Of a stretch of DNA of 64,000 nt, positions 16,780 to 25,241 are shown piece after piece. Source of the DNA: Bacillus sp. USDA818B3_A (lineage in GTDB: Bacteria > Bacillota > Bacilli > Bacillales > Cytobacillaceae); NCBI RefSeq assembly GCF_009928415.1, contig NZ_JAABNN010000003.1:402145-466144 (forward strand). The letters are read 5' to 3'. The translations under genes and the position numbers were made by a program. Each line of letters opens with the position of its first letter. The first letter of the stretch is position 1. The notes beneath the pieces were generated by a model. The model did no database searches, was not told the origin of the DNA, and worked only from the letters and a program-made list of their open reading frames with translations.

Positions 16780-18471
16780 ATGATGTCAGTTGAAATCGAA
16801 TTTGACTCCTCATGGCAGGATGATTTTTTACATAGAATTGACAACGATGGTCCTTGGGGAAATTGGGAGCTGTTTAAACTAGCAATTAATGTGGAAAAAC
16901 ATTTGGTCATTCCTGAATTCGAGGGTTTGCAGGCTCCAAATCATCTCCCAAACTTAACTCCTCTGCCCCACCAACTTGAAACAGCGAAACAGGTTATTGA
17001 GAATATGAATGGAAAAGCGATTTTGGGTGATGAAGTAGGACTAGGTAAAACCATTGAAGCAGGTTTAATATTAAAAGAATACATGATTCGCGGACTAGTA
17101 AAGAAGGTATTAATTCTTGTCCCGGCATCGTTAGTGACTCAGTGGGCCATTGAACTTAACAGCAAATTTTTTATCCCTGCAGTTACCCAAAGGAAGAGTT
17201 ATGTTTGGGAACAATGTGATGTGGTTGTGTCTTCCATAGATACCGCCAAGAGAAATCCTCATCGGGATATTATCTATAATCAGGACTATGATCTAATTAT
17301 TATTGATGAGGCACATAAACTTAAAAATAATAAAACGAAAAACTACGAATTTGTACAAAATCTTAAAAAGAAATTTTGTTTACTGTTAACGGCAACGCCA
17401 ATTCAAAATCGAATTGAAGAAATCTTTAATCTTGTTTCACTCCTAAAGCCAGGCCACTTAGGAAGCGAGACAGCCTTTTATGAAAAATATAAGCGCGATG
17501 CCAGATCATTGAATGATGATGAACATTTGAAAGAATTAGTCAACAAGGTTATGATCCGAAATCGCCGGGCTGACACAGGAATTGAGTGGACAAAAAGACA
17601 GGTTGAAACCATTCCAATCAACTTCTCACCTGCTGAAAAGGATCTCTACGATTCCATTTGCATGTTAAAAAGCGAAGGGGATTGGCTTCAAACAAGCGCT
17701 TTTTCTGTGATGACTTTACAGCGTGAGGCATGCTCGAGCAGGGAAGCTGTTTTCTACACACTAAAAAATATGCTCCAAAAGAAAGAAGATCCCTCTCCTG
17801 CTTTTGAAGAACAAATACAATTTTTAATTAAAAAGGTTGAAGCTGTGCAGCAAAATTCAAAAGCAGAAAAAGCCCTTGAATTAATCCAGAAGGTGAACGA
17901 TAAGGTAATTATTTTTACAGAATACCGTGCCACCCAGATGTATTTGCAGTGGTATTTAAAGCAGCATGGAATCAGCTCTGTACCTTTTCGCGGCGGTTTT
18001 AAGCGCGGAAAAAAAGACTGGATGCGAGAGCTCTTTCAAAAGCACGCCCAAGTCCTGATTGCTACTGAGGCTGGCGGTGAGGGGATCAATCTTCAGTTCT
18101 GTAATCACATCATCAATTTTGATTTGCCGTGGAATCCTATGAGACTTGAACAGCGGATTGGACGGATTCATCGCCTCGGGCAGGAAAAGGATGTCATGAT
18201 ATATAATTTTGCCATCAAAGATACTGTAGAAGAACATATTCTTAAATTGCTATATGAAAAAATTAATTTATTTGAAAAAGTAATTGGGGAATTAGACGAT
18301 ATCTTAACAAAATTAGAATTTGGAAATATTGAAGACCACCTTATTGATATTTTCGGCCAATCCAGTTCTGAAGGTGAAATGCGTATAAAAATGGAGAATT
18401 TATCATCTATGATTGAATTTGCCCAATCAATGAAGGAGGAGGATCCACATGCAGCAGCAGGAAATTCATGA
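16780..18471 (+). CDS. yqhH: SNF2-family DEAD/DEAH helicase YqhH
   Basis: A 563-residue SWI2/SNF2 ATPase predicted to translocate on double-stranded nucleic acid. Walker A is GDEVGLGKTIEAG (about residue 86), Walker B is IIIDEAHKLKN, motif III is LLLTATPIQN, and motif VI is QRIGRIHRLGQ. It is shorter than chromatin remodellers and closest to RapA-like bacterial proteins. ATG 16780 and ATG 16783 both follow AAGGGAG. It overlaps yqhG by 23 nt, so the two are translationally coupled. Its cellular role in Bacillus is not established to my knowledge. Confidence 0.93.
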   Translation: MMSVEIEFDSSWQDDFLHRIDNDGPWGNWELFKLAINVEKHLVIPEFEGLQAPNHLPNLTPLPHQLETAKQVIENMNGKAILGDEVGLGKTIEAGLILKEYMIRGLVKKVLILVPASLVTQWAIELNSKFFIPAVTQRKSYVWEQCDVVVSSIDTAKRNPHRDIIYNQDYDLIIIDEAHKLKNNKTKNYEFVQNLKKKFCLLLTATPIQNRIEEIFNLVSLLKPGHLGSETAFYEKYKRDARSLNDDEHLKELVNKVMIRNRRADTGIEWTKRQVETIPINFSPAEKDLYDSICMLKSEGDWLQTSAFSVMTLQREACSSREAVFYTLKNMLQKKEDPSPAFEEQIQFLIKKVEAVQQNSKAEKALELIQKVNDKVIIFTEYRATQMYLQWYLKQHGISSVPFRGGFKRGKKDWMRELFQKHAQVLIATEAGGEGINLQFCNHIINFDLPWNPMRLEQRIGRIHRLGQEKDVMIYNFAIKDTVEEHILKLLYEKINLFEKVIGELDDILTKLEFGNIEDHLIDIFGQSSSEGEMRIKMENLSSMIEFAQSMKEEDPHAAAGNS

Positions 18472-19240
18472 TTTTCTTCTAAAGTATTTTCAAGCAAATG
18501 ATTGTCCAATTATCGAAAATAAACCAGGGTATTTAATTGTGCAATTAACCGTTGACCTTGATAAAGAATTGATGAACCGTCCCTTCTACTGGCACTATCT
18601 TGAAAAAACAGGCGGCATTCCAAATCCAATGAGGTTAACGTTCATTACTGATCAAAAAAAGGCACCGGAAAATATGAAAGGGGAAATTATCCATTTTGGC
18701 TCCCCTCGCCTTCATCAAATATTTGCTTCGACAAAAAAGTTGTCCAGTTATATCCGCTTATATGAAAATCATCAACAGGTTCAAAATCAAACCGCCTTGT
18801 TTCCTTGGTTGTGCATGAATGTAAAAATCTCGTATCAATGTGACCGGAAGCGGGATATCTTTAAATCGATCGGCTTACAGCTCATAAATGGTCAAATGGT
18901 CGAAGAGTTTCACGAGCGTTTACAGAGAGTGCCTTTGACACCTAAAATCCCGGATTATTCTTTTACCTTATCGCCGCTCGTTAAACCGAAAAGCGGAATG
19001 ATCAGGGTGGAAAATTATTTAAAATCCTTAATTGCCGAGGACGATCACACCTGGGCTGACGAAGCACGAAAACGATGGGAGCAAGACTTACGGTTACTGG
19101 ATCATTTCTATGAAGACGAAGAAGAAGGCAATGAAAATTATGAAACCGAAAAAATGGCACTGCAAGAACAATACGAACCGAAAATAAACATATCCTTTAT
19201 CAATGGAGGCCTCTTTTACCTAACCGAAAAAGCCATATAA
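18449..19240 (+). CDS. yqhG: YqhG family protein
   Basis: A 263-residue soluble protein of unknown function with acidic stretches near the C-terminus (YEDEEEGNENYE). It is always beside the SNF2 helicase yqhH in Bacillus, and here it overlaps that gene by 23 nt with AAGGAGGAGG as ribosome-binding site. A helicase cofactor or substrate adaptor role is inferred from this coupling. No catalytic motif is recognisable. Confidence 0.88.
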   Translation: MQQQEIHDFLLKYFQANDCPIIENKPGYLIVQLTVDLDKELMNRPFYWHYLEKTGGIPNPMRLTFITDQKKAPENMKGEIIHFGSPRLHQIFASTKKLSSYIRLYENHQQVQNQTALFPWLCMNVKISYQCDRKRDIFKSIGLQLINGQMVEEFHERLQRVPLTPKIPDYSFTLSPLVKPKSGMIRVENYLKSLIAEDDHTWADEARKRWEQDLRLLDHFYEDEEEGNENYETEKMALQEQYEPKINISFINGGLFYLTEKAI

Positions 19241-19253
19241 TCGCGGGAAATTC

Positions 19254-19298
19254 CAGTGACAGGCACCATGTGAAAATTTCACATGGTGCCTGTCACTG
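19254..19298. repeat. 45-nt perfect palindrome of the AGTGACAGGCACC repeat type
   Basis: CAGTGACAGGCACCATG.. forms a 22-bp perfect arm around a single central A at 19276. GTGACAGGCACC palindromes recur in intergenic regions of many Bacillus-group genomes. There is no T tract after the right arm, so it is not a standard terminator. It sits between yqhG and comGA. Confidence 0.8.
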
Positions 19299-19385
19299 AT
19301 TGTTCACAAAAATTGTAAAAAACTTAAAAATAAAAAAGGATAAGAATGAACGTTGTCGAATTATGATTTATGAAAAATAAAAAGG

Positions 19386-20471
19386 ATGGTGATACTTATT
19401 GTTAGTTCAATTGAAATACTAGCGAATCGGATTATTAGAGATGCTGTACAAAATCAAGCAACCGATATTCACATTATTCCACGTAAGGAAGACACACTGA
19501 TTCAAATCCGTTTAACCAACAAACTTATTCCACGATTATCCCTTCCGAAAGATGAATGCGACAGATTAATATCACATTTTAAATTCACAGCGAATATGGA
19601 CATCGGGGAAAGAAGACGGCCGCAAAGCGGTGCAGTTTTTTGTGAAGTAGACGGAAAAGTAATGGGCCTTAGACTATCGACACTTCCATCCAATAATAGA
19701 GAGAGCCTTGTTATCCGGCTGTTACCACAACAAGAACAAATCCCTTTTCATCAACTCTCCTTATTTCCTTCCATGACTAGAAAGCTATTAGCCCTGCTCA
19801 AACACGCACATGGATTAATAATATTCACGGGTCCTACCGGCTCAGGCAAAACCACCACACTTTACTCCCTGCTAAATGAAACCGCACATCTCTTTCATCG
19901 TAACGTCATCACACTTGAAGATCCTATTGAAAAAAACTATGACTCTGTTCTGCAAGTACAAGTGAATGAAAAAGCAGGTGTAACCTATGCAACTGGTTTA
20001 AAAGCGATTCTTCGGCATGATCCCGATATCATCATGGTCGGTGAAATAAGAGATGCTGAAACTGCAAAAATTGCTGTCAGAGCCGCACTCACAGGCCATT
20101 TAGTATTGTCCACCATGCATACACGTGACGCAAAAGGGGCTGTTTACCGGCTGCGAGAATTTGGTGTAAACTGGCTGGAAGTCGAACAGACCCTAATTGC
20201 CGTTACCAATCAAAGATTAGTAGAATTGACTTGCCCTTATTGTGAAGGTGAATGTTCACCACTGTGTTATTCCTATGGCAAATGGAAAAGAGCAAGTGTT
20301 TTTGAACTCTTATCCGGACGAAACCTAAATACCGTTATGAAAACAGCTAAAGGCGAAAGACTGCACACCCACTACCGGTCACTAAAACAGGTAATAAACA
20401 AGGGCATTGCTCTCGGCTACATTCAAGAATCTGAATATGAACGGCTAGTATACGATTATGAGCCGTCATAA
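19386..20471 (+). CDS. comGA: Competence pseudopilus assembly ATPase ComGA
   Basis: A GspE/PilB-type secretion ATPase that powers assembly of the competence pseudopilus for DNA uptake. It is about 361 residues. Walker A is GPTGSGKTTTLYS, the Asp box is TLEDPIE, Walker B is IIMVGEIRDAET and the His box is LVLSTMHTRDAKG; CPYC and later cysteines suggest the zinc site. The start is uncertain: ATG 19386 has a poorly placed ribosome-binding site, and an ATT at 19398 with GGTGAT upstream would match the B. subtilis N-terminus better. First of seven comG genes; no AAAA-N5-TTTT ComK boxes are evident upstream. Confidence 0.96.
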   Translation: MVILIVSSIEILANRIIRDAVQNQATDIHIIPRKEDTLIQIRLTNKLIPRLSLPKDECDRLISHFKFTANMDIGERRRPQSGAVFCEVDGKVMGLRLSTLPSNNRESLVIRLLPQQEQIPFHQLSLFPSMTRKLLALLKHAHGLIIFTGPTGSGKTTTLYSLLNETAHLFHRNVITLEDPIEKNYDSVLQVQVNEKAGVTYATGLKAILRHDPDIIMVGEIRDAETAKIAVRAALTGHLVLSTMHTRDAKGAVYRLREFGVNWLEVEQTLIAVTNQRLVELTCPYCEGECSPLCYSYGKWKRASVFELLSGRNLNTVMKTAKGERLHTHYRSLKQVINKGIALGYIQESEYERLVYDYEPS

Positions 20472-21489
20472 GTGGTCTGTAAGCGAGCAAGCTAACTTCC
20501 TAAAGAGAACAGGGGATTTACTTCTGCGGGGATATCCAATCGCTGAAGCGATTGAATCCATAGCATTGCAATTATCATTGAATCGAAAGGAGGAATTGCA
20601 TGAATGTTTAACAGGCTTAAAGCAAGGTTTACCCTTTCATGAAGTACTAAATAACCTTCGCTTTGACAGGGACTTAATCGGATACGTCTATTTTGCCGAA
20701 CAGCATGGAAGCTTTGCCGAAGCATTATTGGAAGGAAGTAATCTTGCTTTATTAAAAGAAAAAGATTTGCAAAAGCTTTTTAAACTACTGCAATATCCGT
20801 TGTTGTTAATGTTCATCACAGGATTTCTATTTATTTTCATTGAGAATACCTTGCTGCCAAGATTTACAACACTATTTGCCTCATTAGGACTCAAGGAGAA
20901 TTTTTTCACCAAGGTTTTATATGCTTTTGATCAGTATTTCCCAATCGTCATTGCTGCTCTCCTTTTAATCCTCGTTCTAACTGCGGCTTATTATTTTCTT
21001 GTATTCCGGAAACAATCCGTCCTCAAGCAAAGAGCACTGCTTGTTCGCATTCCTATTGTTGGCCGGATCCTCAAATTGTTATTTACTCACTATTTTTCCA
21101 TTCAATTAAGTTTTCTATTGTCCGGAGGGATATCTGTCTCCCATGCACTTTCACTTTTTGAAAGAAATCATAGACAGTTATTTTACAGCCGAGTTGCTGA
21201 AGATATTAAAGTAAAACTCGTAACTGGAGAAAAACTAGAGACGATTATTTCCTCCTTTTCATTTTTTGAAAAGGAATTCTCAATGATCATAAAACATGGT
21301 CAAGAAAATGGAAAATTAGAGCAAGAATTGCTATTTTTCAGCAAGCATTGTGTCACATCCATGGAGGAAAGGATTGAAAAAAGTTTAAAGACCATCCAAC
21401 CTGTTTTATATATTTTTATTGGATGTTTAGTTGTTTCCATGTATCTAGCTATATTGTTACCAATGTTTCACCTGCTAGATGGAATATAA
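20458..21489 (+). CDS. comGB: Competence pseudopilus membrane protein ComGB
   Basis: A GspF/PilC-type polytopic platform protein, 343 residues, with two repeated cytosolic helical domains and three membrane helices (about 112-135, 160-185 and 310-335). It contacts ComGA and guides pseudopilin assembly. It overlaps comGA by 14 nt. It matches family length and order. Confidence 0.95.
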   Translation: MSRHKWSVSEQANFLKRTGDLLLRGYPIAEAIESIALQLSLNRKEELHECLTGLKQGLPFHEVLNNLRFDRDLIGYVYFAEQHGSFAEALLEGSNLALLKEKDLQKLFKLLQYPLLLMFITGFLFIFIENTLLPRFTTLFASLGLKENFFTKVLYAFDQYFPIVIAALLLILVLTAAYYFLVFRKQSVLKQRALLVRIPIVGRILKLLFTHYFSIQLSFLLSGGISVSHALSLFERNHRQLFYSRVAEDIKVKLVTGEKLETIISSFSFFEKEFSMIIKHGQENGKLEQELLFFSKHCVTSMEERIEKSLKTIQPVLYIFIGCLVVSMYLAILLPMFHLLDGI

Positions 21490-21511
21490 AAAAAATGGAG
21501 GTATTTTAATT

Positions 21512-21823
21512 ATGAAGAAAAATGAAAAAGGCTTTACATTGATAGAAATGATGATTGTCATGTTAATCATTTCTGTTTTGCTTATGATTACGATTCCAAA
21601 CGTCGCCAAACATAATTCGAATATTAATAATAAAGGCTGCGAGGCCTACGTGAAAATGGTCCAGGCACAAGTTCAGGCATATGAAATGGAGAAAAATAAA
21701 ATCCCAACCCTTGCCGAATTACAATCAGATGGCTATTTAAACAATGTAAAGGGCTGTCCAAATGGACAAGAAGTTGCCATCGATTCACAAGGAAATGTTA
21801 CTGCAGCTGCAAAAGAAGAATAA
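21512..21823 (+). CDS. comGC: Major competence pseudopilin ComGC
   Basis: A 103-residue prepilin. The cleavage motif is KGFTLIEMMIVML, processed by ComC so that the mature protein begins with Phe; Glu5 of the mature helix is present. A pair of cysteines in the C-terminal half (NKGCEAY, VKGCPNG) would form the stabilising disulfide. ATG 21512 follows GGAGG with 10-nt spacing; an in-frame ATG upstream lacks a site. Confidence 0.96.
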   Translation: MKKNEKGFTLIEMMIVMLIISVLLMITIPNVAKHNSNINNKGCEAYVKMVQAQVQAYEMEKNKIPTLAELQSDGYLNNVKGCPNGQEVAIDSQGNVTAAAKEE

Positions 21824-21829
21824 CTAAGG

Positions 21830-22270
21830 ATGATTCGCAGCCAAAACGGATTTACACTCATAGAATCATTGTTAGTTCTCTCCATTTTTATGATCATATC
21901 CTCCATCACAGTGTTTTCTCTACAGCCGCAAGATGAAGTATTGCAAGATGAAGCCTTTATTTCTCAGCTTAAGGCAGATCTCCTTTATTCACAACAATAT
22001 GCTATTTCTCACCAGGATGAAATATCCATTGTGTTTGTTCCAAACCAATATATATATTACGGAATCACCAAAGGAGATAAACCACCTATTGTCGAGAGAA
22101 GTTACCCCACAAGTATTTATCTTACCGAAGGGTCTCTCCCCCTTTATTTCAAATTCCTTCCTGATGGAAATGTAAATAAATTTGGCTCCTTTTATATCCA
22201 AACAAAGAAAAAAACATATCGGGTGACCTTTTTAATTGGGAAAGGAAGATTTTATGTTACGGAACAATAA
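21830..22270 (+). CDS. comGD: Minor competence pseudopilin ComGD
   Basis: A 146-residue minor pseudopilin with the type IV motif NGFTLIESLLVLSIFM and a beta-rich C-terminal domain. It follows comGC by 6 nt and overlaps comGE by 17 nt. It forms part of the ComG pseudopilus in the membrane and wall. Confidence 0.93.
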   Translation: MIRSQNGFTLIESLLVLSIFMIISSITVFSLQPQDEVLQDEAFISQLKADLLYSQQYAISHQDEISIVFVPNQYIYYGITKGDKPPIVERSYPTSIYLTEGSLPLYFKFLPDGNVNKFGSFYIQTKKKTYRVTFLIGKGRFYVTEQ

Positions 22271-22592
22271 GGGATATTTCTTATTGGAACTGCTGTTATC
22301 ACTTTCAACCATGTTAATGCTTAGTCTATTTTTACTTCCCTTATTTATGGAATTGAGAGATCAATCTAAAAAAGTCCAGATAGAGAAAACCGCACAAAGA
22401 TTAATGTATGAAGAACTAAAAGCAAAAATCATTGGCAACGGGACAATGTCTGACTCCTCCATTATTCTGAATACGATTGAATACAAAATTAATTGGTCAA
22501 ATACTGATGTATCCTCACAAAAGGAGGTGTGTGTAAAGGTTGAAAAGAATTCAATTCATCCGGAAACCAATGTTTGTGGTGTCCTTGAATGA
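22254..22592 (+). CDS. comGE: Competence protein ComGE
   Basis: A 112-residue minor pseudopilin-like protein with an N-terminal hydrophobic helix (GYFLLELLLSLSTMLMLSL). ATG 22254 is chosen, with AAAGGAAG upstream; it overlaps the end of comGD. It overlaps comGF by 53 nt, an unusually long overlap but typical of this compact operon. Two cysteines lie in the C-terminal part (EVCVKV, NVCGVLE). Confidence 0.88.
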   Translation: MLRNNKGYFLLELLLSLSTMLMLSLFLLPLFMELRDQSKKVQIEKTAQRLMYEELKAKIIGNGTMSDSSIILNTIEYKINWSNTDVSSQKEVCVKVEKNSIHPETNVCGVLE

Positions 22593-23013
22593 AAAAGCTT
22601 TTACCCTAATCGAGGTGTTGATTTCATTTTTGATTTTCTCCACCATTATTTTCTTCATGGCACCGGTTTTTCATATCCTCCTAAACCAGAAAACCATGCA
22701 AACCAAATTACAATCTATGGAGTGGGATGTATTTTGCAGTCAAGCAACACAAGAAATTGCCACAGTTTCACGTGCAGAGGTAATCGCAGGGCGGCTAATT
22801 TTAACCAAGGGCTCTGAAACCATTCAGTATGAAAAATATGGTTCCAATCTAAGACGGCGGGTAAACTCTACTGGACATGAAATCATCCTTCAAAATGTTT
22901 CGGAATATTCCTTTTCAATTGTGGATAATGCCGTAAAAATAAGGGTGGTGGATGTATGGGGAAAAGAATATTTACTGACTGCGTTTTCCTTCCTAAAATG
23001 GAATTCAACATGA
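22540..23013 (+). CDS. comGF: Competence protein ComGF
   Basis: A 157-residue minor pseudopilin with the hydrophobic segment KAFTLIEVLISFLIFSTIIF near the N-terminus and the ComGF-type C-terminal domain. The start is TTG 22540, 12 nt after AAAGGAGG; ATG 22570 is a possible alternative. The stop TGA overlaps the ATG of comGG. Confidence 0.9.
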   Translation: MKRIQFIRKPMFVVSLNEKAFTLIEVLISFLIFSTIIFFMAPVFHILLNQKTMQTKLQSMEWDVFCSQATQEIATVSRAEVIAGRLILTKGSETIQYEKYGSNLRRRVNSTGHEIILQNVSEYSFSIVDNAVKIRVVDVWGKEYLLTAFSFLKWNST

Positions 23014-23393
23014 TAAATAATCAACGAGGCTTTACCTATCCCCTAACCTTATGCATCCTGCTTCTTTTCCTAATCTTTTTTTCGATGCATATCGAACAAT
23101 TATTGTCCGAACAAAAAATGGCAGAAGAAACAACAGCACTGCTTAGGCAAGAATATTATTTTCTATCCACTGCGAAAAAGATAGAATTGTTGTACCAAAC
23201 AAAAGGAACGATTCCTTCCAAAGGAACATACGTTTATGCGCACGGAACAATGGATTACCGTGCAGAAACTCCCTCTGCCTACGTGCAAATCGTGGATTTC
23301 ACCCTTGTTATTCAAAGGCGCGAACCAGTGGTGGGATTCGGTTACTTTGATACTCGGTCAAGAAGTTTAATTAAATGGGTTCAAGTTAAATAA
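23010..23393 (+). CDS. comGG: Competence protein ComGG
   Basis: A 127-residue protein with one N-terminal hydrophobic helix (GFTYPLTLCILLLFLIFFS) and a polar remainder. The ATG at 23010 overlaps the comGF stop (ATGA), which indicates translational coupling; ATG 22998 is in frame but has no better site. It is the last pseudopilin gene of the operon. Confidence 0.87.
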   Translation: MINNQRGFTYPLTLCILLLFLIFFSMHIEQLLSEQKMAEETTALLRQEYYFLSTAKKIELLYQTKGTIPSKGTYVYAHGTMDYRAETPSAYVQIVDFTLVIQRREPVVGFGYFDTRSRSLIKWVQVK

Positions 23394-23451
23394 TCTGTTT
23401 TAAGATCATATAAAATGGGCATAATGTAGGTGTATAAAGGCAGGTGTGTCC

Positions 23452-23640
23452 ATGAAAACGAACGATTATGTAAAATATATGACCCAAATGATTGTTAAGT
23501 ATGCTGACCAGCCAAAAGATGAACGAAAACGAATGAAAATTGAGAAGAAACAAACAAAAGCGGACTTCTGGTATCGTTGGTTTGGTATTCTCCCCTATAT
23601 ACTTTATTCTGAAATAATGAAAAAACGAAGATATAAGTAG
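23452..23640 (+). CDS. yqzE: YqzE family small protein
   Basis: A 62-residue, strongly basic protein ([15 protein letters not shown]) with a C-terminal [14 protein letters not shown] segment. It matches YqzE, which follows comGG in B. subtilis and is part of the competence regulon there. ATG 23452 follows AAAGGCAGGTG. The function is unknown. Confidence 0.85.
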   Translation: MKTNDYVKYMTQMIVKYADQPKDERKRMKIEKKQTKADFWYRWFGILPYILYSEIMKKRRYK

Positions 23641-23666
23641 CGGTTTCCCTCTGACCGCTGCTTTTA
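23639..23666 (+). terminator. Terminator after yqzE
   Basis: AGCGGT and ACCGCT pair around a 9-nt loop, followed by GCTTTTA. It overlaps the yqzE stop codon and ends the comG transcript. Confidence 0.7.
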
Positions 23667-23783
23667 TCAAAACGTATATATTAACCATTAAGGATGTATT
23701 TGGAAGTAGTACGTCTGAATCGCACCTGTAGTTTAAAAGGGTGTCTATGGGTACGTTTTTAGTCTTCTATGTTATACTTATTT

Positions 23784-23949
23784 AGGAGCCAATAGTATCA
23801 GATACAAAGTAGACCTTGTATCGTGGATAAATATTGGCTTTATTTTATTATGATTAGGTAATTCCCAACATGTATGATACAATAAATTTACCATTTGAAT
23901 TACTTTTTTCGTGTGCCCTGCTCATTTATGAGTGGGGCTCCTGTTTTTT
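23784..23949 (+). ncRNA. Candidate structured small RNA
   Basis: An extended -10 element TGTTATACT (23770-23778) lies just upstream. The 5' end AGGAGCC (23784-23790) is complementary to GGCTCCT (23936-23942) at the 3' end. Alternatively AGCCAATA (23787-23794) pairs with TATTGGCT (23832-23839), enclosing a GATACAA/TTGTATC hairpin. The end is an 11-bp GCCCTGCTCAT/ATGAGTGGGGC stem followed by TCCTGTTTTTT. No open frame of note is inside. The next gene is convergent, so this is not a leader. It is not recognised as any known RNA family; this covers most of the 362-bp gap after yqzE. Confidence 0.5.
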
Positions 23950-23963
23950 AAGAACAAATAAAA

Positions 23964-23987
23964 AACAGACTCTATAGAGAGCCTGTT
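23964..23987 (-). terminator. Terminator of the cold-shock gene
   Basis: AACAGACTCT pairs with AGAGCCTGTT (one mismatch) and is followed on the minus strand by TTTTTTATTT. It starts 16 nt after the csp stop codon. Confidence 0.75.
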
Positions 23988-24002
23988 AGATAGTGTTTTT
24001 TA

Positions 24003-24203
24003 TTAAGCTTTACGAACGTTAGATGCTTGAGCTCCACGTTGACCTTGCTCAACATCGAAAGTCACTGCTTGACCTTCGTCTAAAGATTTGAAACCTTCGC
24101 CTTGGATAGCTGAGAAGTGAACGAATACATCGTCTCCGCCTTCGCGCTCGATGAACCCAAAACCTTTTTCTGCATTAAACCATTTTACTTTACCGTTTTC
24201 CAT
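24003..24203 (-). CDS. cspD: Cold-shock protein, CspA/CspD family
   Basis: A 66-residue cold-shock domain protein that binds single-stranded RNA and DNA and melts RNA structure. RNP1 is KGFGFIE and RNP2 is VFVHFSAI; the ending SNVRKA is typical. The start ATG 24203 follows AGGAGGAAACAC. A 6-bp hairpin lies just upstream of the ribosome-binding site. The symbol is assigned by family and could equally be another csp paralogue. Confidence 0.95.
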   Translation of the reverse strand: MENGKVKWFNAEKGFGFIEREGGDDVFVHFSAIQGEGFKSLDEGQAVTFDVEQGQRGAQASNVRKA

Positions 24204-24219
24204 TGTGTTTCCTCCTGCT

Positions 24220-24234
24220 GTGTGCATTGCACAC
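24220..24234 (-). promoter_or_regulatory. Hairpin next to csp ribosome-binding site
   Basis: GTGTGC AAT GCACAC is a perfect 6-bp stem in the csp 5' leader, ending 6 nt before GGAGG. It could modulate ribosome access. A -10-like TATAAG lies about 70 bp further upstream, giving a leader of roughly 60-80 nt. Confidence 0.45.
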
Positions 24235-24493
24235 AATATGTTACTATCCTTGCACTCAGTGATCATCAAGACGAAAAGTTTAATCTTATACTATCCTTTA
24301 CACCGAACAAAAATAATTCTTTATTATAGTAACATTTAATTAAAATATTTGCAAGGTTTCCAAAAAATTGTATCTCTAATCTAAAATAATAAAGGGTTAG
24401 CCAATTAGTCCACTCTACAACTATCAATAATTTTATATTTAATTTTACGTTTATACTGTTATTATTAAGTATTTCTATAGAGTAGGTGACAAC

Positions 24494-24756
24494 ATGACTG
24501 AACAACAATATATCTAAACAAAATTTACGATTATAAATCATTACCGGATAAAGTAAGTGGACGCTGCGATAATTGTGGTAATGCTCACTTTAAATCAAAA
24601 GTAGGTCAAGGGAAATTTATTAAAGAATGTAGTAATTGTGGTATGAAGAAGAGTATTTATACTCTTTTTCATTTCCTCTAAACAAGACAAAGCTGACAAT
24701 AAACTAAACGTTTTGAATTAGATTTACCCAATTTAGGAAAAGATAAGAAAAAATAA
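24494..24756 (+). pseudogene. Decayed small zinc-ribbon gene
   Basis: A frame open from about 24502 encodes ..SGRCDNCGN..KECSNCGMKKSIY.., two CxxC knuckles of a zinc ribbon, then meets TAA, TGA and TAA between 24679 and 24702. The same frame ends in KRFELDLPNLGKDKKK and a stop at 24756. An ATG at 24494 is in another frame and stops after seven codons, so a start frameshift is also present. It lies directly upstream of, and likely once co-transcribed with, the membrane protein gene. The rest of the 567-bp gap between csp and that gene is AT-rich and shows only the csp promoter region. Confidence 0.65.
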
Positions 24757-24770
24757 TTGGAGGTTCACTA

Positions 24771-25241
24771 ATGGGTCAAATCCTTTCCTGGATTGTAATG
24801 ATACTACCATGGTTTTTACTCGTACCACTAAATTCAATTAGGGTAAGAAATTTTTTATCAGTTGCGTTTTTTACTGTCCTATTGAATACAATCTATTTCC
24901 AAATGGCTGAAATTTGGAATTGGTGGACTGTAAAAACTAATGTGTTTTTTTTAACTAATGTTTCTTCATTTACATATGGATTTCTTCCTGTTACTACCAT
25001 CCTTGTTTTTTATTTGTTCTATCCCAACTTGTGGTTATTTTTTGGTGCTAATATGATTTTAGATGCAATACAAGCATTTATTATTAGCCCTTTTATTTTT
25101 GAAAAAGTTGGACTTTATGAGTTGAACACGATAAATAATTTTGGACTTTTTCTAGCGATTATTAGCCATTTGCCTATAATATATGTTTATCAAAGATGGT
25201 ACGACTCTGTATTTAATCGTAAAGAGAGTGACCATTTTTAA
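24771..25241 (+). CDS. Multi-pass membrane protein, CBO0543-like
   Basis: A 156-residue protein with about five membrane helices and many aromatic residues (EIWNWWTV, FYLFYPNLWLFF). It resembles uncharacterised membrane proteins of sporeformers that I would place near the CBO0543 family. GGAGG precedes the ATG by 8 nt. It has low GC content relative to flanking housekeeping genes and no B. subtilis counterpart at this position, suggesting an accessory gene. Function unknown. Confidence 0.7.
   Translation: MGQILSWIVMILPWFLLVPLNSIRVRNFLSVAFFTVLLNTIYFQMAEIWNWWTVKTNVFFLTNVSSFTYGFLPVTTILVFYLFYPNLWLFFGANMILDAIQAFIISPFIFEKVGLYELNTINNFGLFLAIISHLPIIYVYQRWYDSVFNRKESDHF

Noticed and set aside
23784-23949. 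6S RNA or a riboswitch as identity of the candidate small RNA
   Set aside because: It lacks the long closing helix and central bubble of 6S RNA, and no gene follows on the same strand for a leader to control.
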